From UBA4735 sp036569845 (GTDB lineage: Bacteria; Chloroflexota; Limnocylindria; P2-11E): 6,798 nt of DNA. The notes under the pieces were generated by a model that saw only the letters and a list, made by a program, of their open reading frames with translations, did no database searches and was not told where the DNA came from. The stretch covers positions 1-6,798 of the forward strand of contig DATCPY010000176.1 in assembly GCA_036569845.1 (NCBI GenBank), written 5' to 3'. Each line of letters starts with the position of its first letter. Position 1 is the stretch's first letter. Position numbers and translations under genes: made by a program. Positions 1 to 5,635 of this stretch are shown in pieces.

Positions 1-815
1 ACTCCGACGTACTGATTCGGCGCGAGCCGCTCGCCCAGGACGGTGATCGCGAGGAGCGCGGGGATGATCGGGTAGACGCCGCTCCCGGTCGCGACGATCG
101 ATGCGTAGCCGCCCTGCACGCCGAGCACATAGAAGACGTTCGCCAGCGTGTCGAACAGCCCCGACCCGACGACGATGCCGAGCGTGGTCATAGCGATCCG
201 GCCGGGCATCGGCCGGCGCAGCGCGACCAGGATCGCGAGCGACGCCGCGACGCTGACGATCCGCTGCATGAGGATCATCGCGAGGCCATCGTGCTCGCGC
301 GTGGCGTACGCCATCAGCGCGGCCCAGCCGCCGAACGCGAGCATCGCCGCGACCGCGAGCCAGACGCCGGGCTTCGGACGGCCGAGCGCCGCGGCGAGGC
401 TGCGCCCGTCGGTGCCGGTCGCGATGATGCCGATCGTCGTCACGCCGATCGCGATGGTCTGCGCGGTGCTAAGCCGCTCGCCGAGAAAGACGACCACGAG
501 GAGCACCGTCACCATCACGTACGCGCCGCCGATCGGACTCACGATCGCGATCGGGCCGAGCGCGAGCGCCTTGTAGAAGAGGAGCAGCCCGGTGAGCCCG
601 AGCGCGGCGAGCGCGAACGCGAGCGGAAGCTGCTCGAGCGAGAGCTGCGGGAAGCGTCCGAGCGCCGCGAGCGCGACCGCGTAGAGCAGCGTGCCGGTCA
701 CCTGCATCCCGAGCATCGCCTGGAACACGCCGATGCGCCGGGTCGAGAGCGCGCCCGCATAGTCGGCTAGGCCCCAGCCGACCGCGGCGCCGACGCCGTA
801 AAGGAGCGGGGTCAG
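1..815 (-). CDS. DMT-superfamily (EamA) transporter, C-terminus cut by the window edge
   Basis: The minus strand reads open for 271 codons from 815 to the window edge and gives a very hydrophobic protein typical of the 10-helix drug/metabolite transporter superfamily: an inner-membrane permease of unknown substrate. It shows two EamA halves. The first has the usual start (LLYGVGAAVGWGLADY, residues 4-19) and ends in VVVFLGERL (107-115). The second starts near residue 150 and ends in AITVLGERL (256-264). The paired GERL motifs with Glu113 and Glu262, and FYKALALGP (80-88), are family marks. About 20 residues, the last helix, are probably missing. I see no ATG, GTG or TTG that keeps helix 1. 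CTG at 815 gives the natural N-terminus and overlaps the peptidase stop as CTGA. Later starts, GTG at 728 or ATG at 716, would remove helix 1. It is the second gene of an operon with the M24 peptidase. The family call is firm; the substrate cannot be deduced. Confidence 0.92.
   Translation of the reverse strand, partial: MTPLLYGVGAAVGWGLADYAGALSTRRIGVFQAMLGMQVTGTLLYAVALAALGRFPQLSLEQLPLAFALAALGLTGLLLFYKALALGPIAIVSPIGGAYVMVTVLLVVVFLGERLSTAQTIAIGVTTIGIIATGTDGRSLAAALGRPKPGVWLAVAAMLAFGGWAALMAYATREHDGLAMILMQRIVSVAASLAILVALRRPMPGRIAMTTLGIVVGSGLFDTLANVFYVLGVQGGYASIVATGSGVYPIIPALLAITVLGERLAPNQYVG
812..815 (-). promoter_or_regulatory. CTGA stop/start overlap between the peptidase and transporter genes
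   Basis: On the minus strand the peptidase ends GTC ATC TGA, and the transporter frame can begin at CTG inside the same four bases. No purine-rich ribosome binding site lies just upstream, so initiation would depend on ribosomes that have just terminated (translational coupling). The geometry matches the common ATGA overlap, with C in place of A. Confidence 0.55.
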
Positions 816-1969
816 ATGACGAGTTTGCGCGGCGCGCGCGTCAGGTTGCGCGACCCGTCCTTGGTGATGACGAGCATGTCCTCGAGCCGCACGCCGCCGA
901 CGGCCGGGTCGTAGATGCCGGGCTCGACCGTCACGACGTCGCCGACGGCGAGTGGCGACGTCCCGCTCCGCCCGACGCTCGGCGCCTCGTGGATCTCGAG
1001 GCCGACGCCGTGGCCGGTCCCGTGGATGAACCCGCGCGTCACGGGGTCATTCACGTCGTGCTTCTGGCCCGCTCGCAGCGTGTCGTAGCCGGCGGCGAAG
1101 ATCACATCCTCGACGAGCTCGTGGACCTCGCGGCCGGTGATGCCTGGCCGCAACGCCTTGATGCCGGCGTCCTGCGCGCGCATCACGACCTCGTACATCT
1201 TCGCGATCTCGGCGGCGGGGGCGCCCTTGGACACGGTGCGGGTCATGTCGGCGTAGTACCGCGTCTCCTTGTGCTGCGGGAAGATGTCCATCACCACCGG
1301 CTCGTTCGCCCGAAGCGGTCCGCTCCCGATCATGTGTGGGTCGGCCGCCTGCGGCCCGGGGGCGATGATCGTCGATTCGGCCAGGCAGCCGCGCTCGAGC
1401 AGCGCGCCTTCGACGATCGCGCGCACGCGTTCGGCGGTGAGCGGCGCGCCGTTGAGCCCGAGCGTCCCGTCCGGACGGACGTCGGCGCGCGCGATCGCGT
1501 CCACGCCCAGCTGCCAGGCCTCCTCGGTCGCGCGCTGGGTCGCCTCGAGCGCCGCGATCTCGTCATCGCGCTTGGCCCGCCGACGCTGCTCCAGTCCCTC
1601 GATGACCGAGAGGTCGATGCCCTTTGCGCGCAGCCGATCGGCAAGGGCGACCGGGAAGTACTGGGGCACCGTGACCCGCTTCGCCCCGTTGGCGACCAGA
1701 AAGCGCTCGATGAGCGTCGCTGTCGCGTCGGTGATCGGGGTCATCGTCGCCCCGAGCTCGCGCGCTCCGTAGTCGTCGATGTTCTCGATCTTCGTGGCCC
1801 GGGACTGCTTGCGGGCGCGGCCCTCCTCCAGGGCGTTGGTCAACATCACGATCTCGTCGCCGATCTCGAGGACGACCTGCGGATCGGGTGCGAGGAACCG
1901 GATCGAGTGGTAGATGTCCGGGAACCGATACGAGTCGCCGAACAAGAGGAGCGGCGCGCCATTCTTCAC
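812..1969 (-). CDS. M24 family metallopeptidase, Xaa-Pro aminopeptidase type
   Basis: A predicted cytoplasmic dimetal peptidase of 385 residues that would remove an N-terminal residue preceding proline (aminopeptidase P or prolidase-like). Residues 1 to about 130 resemble a creatinase-type N-terminal domain, and about 135-385 form the pita-bread catalytic domain. All five metal ligands can be placed: Asp228 (VVMDIFP), Asp241 (YADMTRT), His320 (GTGHGVGLEIHE), Glu349 (TVEPGIY) and Glu363 (VRLEDML). The accessory histidines His212 and His327 are also present. There is no signal peptide or membrane segment. I chose GTG at 1969 because no ATG, GTG or TTG occurs in frame between it and 2089, and the longer form would run into the divergent gene with a low-complexity Arg/Ser-rich tail. 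It shares an operon with the EamA transporter downstream. M24 proteins are easily cross-annotated (aminopeptidase P, prolidase, creatinase-like), so the exact substrate is open. Confidence 0.93.
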   Translation of the reverse strand: MKNGAPLLLFGDSYRFPDIYHSIRFLAPDPQVVLEIGDEIVMLTNALEEGRARKQSRATKIENIDDYGARELGATMTPITDATATLIERFLVANGAKRVTVPQYFPVALADRLRAKGIDLSVIEGLEQRRRAKRDDEIAALEATQRATEEAWQLGVDAIARADVRPDGTLGLNGAPLTAERVRAIVEGALLERGCLAESTIIAPGPQAADPHMIGSGPLRANEPVVMDIFPQHKETRYYADMTRTVSKGAPAAEIAKMYEVVMRAQDAGIKALRPGITGREVHELVEDVIFAAGYDTLRAGQKHDVNDPVTRGFIHGTGHGVGLEIHEAPSVGRSGTSPLAVGDVVTVEPGIYDPAVGGVRLEDMLVITKDGSRNLTRAPRKLVI

Positions 1970-1976
1970 GCGAAAG

Positions 1977-1982
1977 ACGCTA
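1977..1982 (-). promoter_or_regulatory. Putative leaderless -10 element for the peptidase-transporter operon
   Basis: TAGCGT on the minus strand fits the TANNNT pattern of sigma-70-type -10 boxes. It sits 7 bases before GTG at 1969, so transcription could begin at or next to the start codon. No Shine-Dalgarno sequence is visible. I could not find a convincing -35 box about 17 bases further upstream, so this is a proposal based on position and on the matching copy on the other strand. Confidence 0.4.
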
Positions 1983-2018
1983 GCGCCATTCGGCCGGACG
2001 CGGGACAGCCGGCTCTTG

Positions 2019-2024
2019 TAGCGT
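2019..2024 (+). promoter_or_regulatory. Putative leaderless -10 element for the DUF2079-GDPD operon
   Basis: TAGCGT lies 6 bases before GTG at 2031. If the G of that GTG is +1, the hexamer occupies exactly -12 to -7. No ribosome binding site is visible. TAG at 2019-2021 is also an in-frame stop for the downstream gene, so translation cannot begin further upstream. No clear -35 box was found. Confidence 0.42.
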
Positions 2025-2030
2025 CTCGGC

Positions 2031-3509
2031 GTGCGTTCCCGCTGGTATCCACTGCTCGTAGACCGTCTTGCCCGGCACGAGGGCCGCATCGCGTTCGCCC
2101 TGGTGGCCGGCTACGCGCTCCTCTTCGGCGCGCTATCGCTCATCCGGCACTGGTCGTTGCACTCCACCGGTCTGGACCTCGGGGTCTTCGATCAGGTCGT
2201 CTGGAACACCTCGCAGGGCCGCTTCATGGAGTCCACGCTCAGTCTCGACCGCTGCACCCCGCACTCGTTCTTCGGCGATCACTTCTCACCGATCCTCGTA
2301 GCGCTCGTGCCGCTCTACTGGATCGCGCCGCATCCCGAGACGCTCCTGGTCGTCCAGACCGTCGCCCTCGCTCTGGGCGCCTGGCCCGTCTACCTGCTCG
2401 CCCGCGCGCTGCTGCCGCGCGGCATCGAGCGCCTGATCTGGATCCTGGCCTACGTGCTTGGTGCGCCACTCGCCTTCATCACGCTCTACGACTTCCATGA
2501 GGTCGCGCTCGCGGTCCTCCCGCTCGGCTTCGCGATGTACTTCCTCGTGACCCGGCGCTCGCTGCCGATGATCGTCGCCCTGCTCGTCGCGTTCACGGTC
2601 AAGGAGGAGATCGCGCTCATCGGCATCGGCTTCGGTGTGGCACTTCTGTTCCAGGGAAGATGGAGAGGCGCGGCGATCGTGGCGATCGGCAGTACCGCGG
2701 CGTTCGTGCTCACGCTGAAGGTGATCATCCCCGCGTTCGCGGGCGCGCCGTATCAGTACATCGGCCGGTACGCGAGCCTCGGCGGGAGCGAGCTCGAGAT
2801 CGCCCGGACGCTCGTTCTCGATCCGCTGCGGGCGATCTCCGTGCTCGGTCAGGGCGTGATCGGATCGAAGGTCGTCTTCGTCCTCAGCCTCTTCGGGCCG
2901 GGCGTGCTGCTCGCGCTGCGGTCCCGCTGGGCGATCGTCCCGTCGATCGTGCCGCTGGGCTACCTCCTGCTGTCCGATTACGGCGGCGAGCACACGCTGC
3001 ACAACCAGTACGGCGCGCCGATCATCCCGCTCGCGCTCGGCGCGTCCATCGTGGGCTTCGCGAAGACGAGCCCGCGATGGCGGCCGCGCCTGGTGATCGC
3101 CGCGGTCTCACTGACGCTGTTCTTCTGCGTAGGCTTCGGCGGCTGGCCGTTCTCACGCGATTTCGCGGACGCGTACCTGCGCGGGAATCCCGATCGCGCG
3201 CCATCGGGCCAGCCGATCCTCGCGCGGGAGCCACGCTATGACGCGCTGCGCTTACAGGTGCAGGCGATCGCCCCGGACGTCCCGATCGCCTCGACCGACT
3301 TCTGGGTGACCCAGGTCGGTGAGCGCCGCTTCAACTACCACCTCAATGCGCTCGAGCTGTGTGACGCGCAGTACGTCATCCTCGACTACGCCGACCCGAG
3401 CATGAATCGGGACCTCACCCGATTCGCCGCCGCACGCGATGCGCTGAAGGCCCAGGGCTTTGATGAGGTCGCGACCGGTGAGGGGCTCTCGTTGCTGCGG
3501 CGCCGGTGA
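2031..3509 (+). CDS. DUF2079 polytopic membrane protein
   Basis: A 492-residue membrane protein of unknown function that matches the DUF2079 family by its signature order. TGLDLGVFDQVVWNTSQGRF (46-64) follows the first membrane helix (about 19-37). Then come FFGDHFSPIL (80-89), YDFHE (153-157), KEE (191-193) and HTLHNQYGAPIIP (321-333). About ten hydrophobic helices span residues 19-370, followed by a soluble C-terminal part (about 375-492) with IASTDFWVTQVGERRFNYHL and YVILDYADPS. This plan of an acidic first loop, many helices and a terminal globular part resembles GT-C type glycosyltransferases that use polyprenyl-linked sugars. Under that reading Asp49 or Asp54 would be the candidate catalytic residue; this is inference, since the family has no proven reaction that I know of. 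GTG at 2031 is the first possible start because TAG at 2019 closes the frame. GDPD follows 22 bases downstream and is probably co-transcribed. Confidence 0.9.
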   Translation: MRSRWYPLLVDRLARHEGRIAFALVAGYALLFGALSLIRHWSLHSTGLDLGVFDQVVWNTSQGRFMESTLSLDRCTPHSFFGDHFSPILVALVPLYWIAPHPETLLVVQTVALALGAWPVYLLARALLPRGIERLIWILAYVLGAPLAFITLYDFHEVALAVLPLGFAMYFLVTRRSLPMIVALLVAFTVKEEIALIGIGFGVALLFQGRWRGAAIVAIGSTAAFVLTLKVIIPAFAGAPYQYIGRYASLGGSELEIARTLVLDPLRAISVLGQGVIGSKVVFVLSLFGPGVLLALRSRWAIVPSIVPLGYLLLSDYGGEHTLHNQYGAPIIPLALGASIVGFAKTSPRWRPRLVIAAVSLTLFFCVGFGGWPFSRDFADAYLRGNPDRAPSGQPILAREPRYDALRLQVQAIAPDVPIASTDFWVTQVGERRFNYHLNALELCDAQYVILDYADPSMNRDLTRFAAARDALKAQGFDEVATGEGLSLLRRR

Positions 3510-3531
3510 CTTCGGACGAGTATTGGACCGC

Positions 3532-4149
3532 ATGCGACGGATAGGTCACCGCGGGGCGATGGCCCACGCGCCCGAGAACACGGTCGCGTCGTTCGAGAAG
3601 GCGATCGCCCTCGAATGCGACGAGGTCGAGACGGACGTATGGCTCCGATCAGGGCGGCTCGTGATCTCGCACGATCCCCCGGACGCCGCTGCGGCGTTGA
3701 CCCTGGACGAGGTCCTCGATCTCTGCCGCGGACGGGTCGGGGTGAACGTCGAACTGAAGAGCGAGGGCGACGAAACGGGGGCCGCTGCGATCGGAGCGGC
3801 GGTCGCGAAGCGCCTCGCAGCGCGCGGGGACCCGGAGGCCTACGTGTCGAGCTTCTGGTGGAGCGCCCTCGTCGCCGCGCGCGCCGCGGCGCCCACGGTG
3901 CGACGGGCCTTCGTGTTCTCGGACTCGCCGGACCGCGACGCGCTGATCACGAGTGCGTTGTCACTCGGCCTGTGGGCGCTCCATCCGAACCGGGCGTACG
4001 TCACGCGTGAGCTCGTGACCGCGGCCCACGCCGCCGGGCTTCGAGTGAACGCGTGGACGGTGAACGATCAGAAGGAGATCGGCGCCTTCGCCGCGCTCGG
4101 GGTCGACGGGATCATGTCGAACTGGCCAGAGCGGATCCCGAAGCAGTAG
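3532..4149 (+). CDS. Compact glycerophosphodiester phosphodiesterase (GDPD family)
   Basis: A predicted cytoplasmic enzyme that splits glycerophosphodiesters (deacylated phospholipids) into glycerol 3-phosphate and an alcohol. It has a TIM-barrel fold and needs a divalent metal. The 205 residues carry the expected catalytic set: His6-Arg7 (GHRGAMAHAPENT), Glu33 and Asp35 (EVETDVWL), His47 (VISHDPP), Glu74 and Lys76 (VNVELKS). Later family segments are YVSSFWWSAL, LHPNRAYVT, GLRVNAWTVND and GVDGIMSNWPE near the end. No signal peptide is present. It is shorter than the roughly 240-250 residues usual for bacterial GDPDs. The loss is concentrated between the HD motif and ELK, only 27 residues here. 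ATG at 3532 is chosen because it directly precedes RRIGHRG; TTG at 3523 is an in-frame alternative. It lies 22 bases after the DUF2079 gene and converges on glpK, whose pathway would consume the product. Confidence 0.93.
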   Translation: MRRIGHRGAMAHAPENTVASFEKAIALECDEVETDVWLRSGRLVISHDPPDAAAALTLDEVLDLCRGRVGVNVELKSEGDETGAAAIGAAVAKRLAARGDPEAYVSSFWWSALVAARAAAPTVRRAFVFSDSPDRDALITSALSLGLWALHPNRAYVTRELVTAAHAAGLRVNAWTVNDQKEIGAFAALGVDGIMSNWPERIPKQ

Positions 4150-5635
4150 CGGCCGAGGCCCAGCCCCGCGATCGCTCGACGGCACGCAGCCATCCCGCAT
4201 GCCGGAGCTCGCGCTCGTCCGCGCCCATCGCGGGCTCGAAGCGCGCGGCGACGGCGCGACGCGCGCGAAGGTCGCCGGTGCTCTTCCACACGCCGACGCC
4301 GAGGCCCGCCATGAAGGCGGCGCCCTGTGCGGTGGTCTCGCGAACGGCCGCGACCTCGACCGGCAGGCCGAGAAGGTCCGCCTGCAGCTGCATGAGGAAC
4401 GCGTTCGCGGTCCCGCCGCCGTCGGCGCGCAGGACATCGATGGGCTGGCCTGCCGCACGCATCGCGTCGACGAGATCCCGGGTCTGGAACGCGATGCTCT
4501 CGAGCGTGGCTCGGGCAAGATGCGCCCTGGTCGTCCCGCGCTCGATGCCAATGAGCAGTCCGCGGGCGTACATGTCCCAGTGCGGCGCACCGAGACCGGT
4601 GAACGCGGGCACGAAGTACAGCCCGTCGCCGGACGGGACCGATCGTGCGAGCGCCTCCGTTTCCGCCGCGTCGCGGATGATCCCCAGACCGTCGCGGAGC
4701 CACTGCACCGCTGCCCCGGTGACGAACGCGCTTCCTTCGATGGCGTATTGGACGCCGGCGCCGATATCCCACGCGATCGTGGCGATGAGCCCGCCGTCGC
4801 TCATGCGCGGATGCGCGCCGGTGTTCGCGAGCAGGAAGCAGCCGGTCCCATACGTGTTCTTCGCCTCGCCCGCGTCGAAGCACGCCTGGCCGAAGAGCGC
4901 CGCCTGCTGGTCGCCGGCGAGTCCGGCGATCGGGAGCGCTGCGCCGAGATGGGCGGCGTCGGTCTCCGCGACGACGCCACTGCAGGCCACCGGCGTCGCG
5001 AACAGCGCGCGCGGTAGGTCGAGCGCGGCGAGCAGCTCGTCGTCCCACGCCGCGCGGTGGATGTCGAAGACCATCGTCCGCGACGCGTTCGAGACGTCCG
5101 TGACGTGCGCGCGCCCGCCGGTCAGCTTCCACACCAGCCAGCTCTCGATGGTCCCGCACAGGAGCTCGCCGGCGAGCGCGCGGGCCTGCGCCCCGGGGAC
5201 CTGATCGAGGATCCAGCGGACCTTCGGTCCCGAGAAGTACGCGTCGATCACGAGGCCGGTCCGCTCGCGGATCGCTGGCCCCCACCCCGCGGCGCGCAGC
5301 TGCTCGCAGATCGCCGCGCCCGCGCGGCTCTGCCACACCACCGCCCGATGGATCGGCCGGCCCGTGGACCGCTCCCACACCACGGTCGTCTCGCGCTGGT
5401 TGGTGATGCCGATCGCGGCGATATCGCGAGCAGCCATCCCGGCGGCGGCGAGCGCCTCGCGCGCGACCGCGACAGTCGTCGCGAAGATCTCGTCGGCGTC
5501 GTGCTCGACATGTCCGGAGGCCGGGTAGTACTGGGCGATCTCGCGATCCGCCGAGCCACGGACGCGGCCGGCATCGTCGAACACGAGCGCTGCCGACCCG
5601 GTCGTGCCCTGATCGAGGGCGAGGATCGCGCTCAC
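4112..5635 (-). CDS. glpK: Glycerol kinase
   Basis: Phosphorylates glycerol to sn-glycerol 3-phosphate with ATP, trapping it in the cytoplasm. The 507-residue product is a full-length FGGY-family kinase. It has the N-terminal phosphate-binding motif LDQGTTGS (7-14), the glycerol-contact segments NQRETTVVW (79-87, with Arg81-Glu82), WQSR (101-104) and DAYFSGPK (131-138), and the catalytic Asp242 in GLAGDQQAALFGQ. NTYGTGCF (260-267), the FGGY signature region GLGAPHWD to the ARATLESIAFQTRDLVDAM segment (347-392) and RADGGGTANAFLMQ (403-416) follow. GTG at 5635 is the start: it gives the family N-terminus VSAILALDQG and overlaps the glpD stop as GTGA. The conserved part ends at Trp492. The last 15 residues are Ala/Ser/Thr-rich, and 38 bases overlap the end of the convergent GDPD gene. 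The histidine phosphorylated by HPr in Firmicute enzymes appears to be Ala in a gap-free alignment back from PIAG. Confidence 0.98.
   Translation of the reverse strand: MSAILALDQGTTGSAALVFDDAGRVRGSADREIAQYYPASGHVEHDADEIFATTVAVAREALAAAGMAARDIAAIGITNQRETTVVWERSTGRPIHRAVVWQSRAGAAICEQLRAAGWGPAIRERTGLVIDAYFSGPKVRWILDQVPGAQARALAGELLCGTIESWLVWKLTGGRAHVTDVSNASRTMVFDIHRAAWDDELLAALDLPRALFATPVACSGVVAETDAAHLGAALPIAGLAGDQQAALFGQACFDAGEAKNTYGTGCFLLANTGAHPRMSDGGLIATIAWDIGAGVQYAIEGSAFVTGAAVQWLRDGLGIIRDAAETEALARSVPSGDGLYFVPAFTGLGAPHWDMYARGLLIGIERGTTRAHLARATLESIAFQTRDLVDAMRAAGQPIDVLRADGGGTANAFLMQLQADLLGLPVEVAAVRETTAQGAAFMAGLGVGVWKSTGDLRARRAVAARFEPAMGADERELRHAGWLRAVERSRGWASAATASGSALASST
5632..5635 (-). promoter_or_regulatory. 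GTGA stop/start overlap between glpD and glpK
   Basis: The glpK GTG start (5635-5633) shares bases with the glpD TGA stop (5634-5632). The bases before it on the minus strand are pyrimidine-rich with no Shine-Dalgarno match, so glpK translation is likely coupled to termination of glpD. This fixes the glpK start and supports one transcript. Confidence 0.8.

Larger units (their letters stand above)
1975..2026. repeat. 8-base inverted repeat in the divergent promoter region
   Basis: TAGCGTCT occurs on the plus strand at 2019-2026 and on the minus strand at 1982-1975, separated by 36 bases. The repeat centre (2000.5) nearly coincides with the midpoint of the two divergent start codons (2000). 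Each copy lies 4-5 bases before a GTG start. It could be a pair of mirrored core promoters or two half-sites for a shared regulator; the sequence alone does not decide. Confidence 0.6.

Noticed and set aside
148..770. Two plus-strand open frames at the left edge (148-576 and 291-770)
   Set aside because: They are antisense to the EamA transporter, whose minus-strand reading gives a clear membrane protein with paired GERL motifs.
1970..2089. N-terminal extension of the peptidase to ATG at 2089
   Set aside because: The added 40 residues are Arg/Ser-rich without family resemblance and would overlap the start of the divergent DUF2079 gene by 59 bases.
989..2500. 503-codon open frame on the plus strand
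   Set aside because: It is antisense to the M24 peptidase and runs into DUF2079. Its product is Arg/Asp/His-rich low-complexity sequence with no family resemblance, a usual shadow in GC-rich DNA.
3460..3531. N-terminal extension of GDPD to a start at 3460
   Set aside because: It lies inside the DUF2079 coding region and adds residues before the usual family start; ATG at 3532 immediately precedes the GHRG motif.
4150..4200. Possible terminator between GDPD and glpK
   Set aside because: The region is coding for glpK, and I found no stem-loop followed by a T-run on either strand.
4053..5204. 383-codon open frame on the plus strand
   Set aside because: It is antisense to glpK, of Ser/Ala/Pro/Arg-rich composition, with no recognisable motif.
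4068..5378. 436-codon open frame on the minus strand in another frame of glpK
   Set aside because: It is very rich in Arg, Ala and Gly without domains, while the overlapping frame is full-length GlpK with all motifs.
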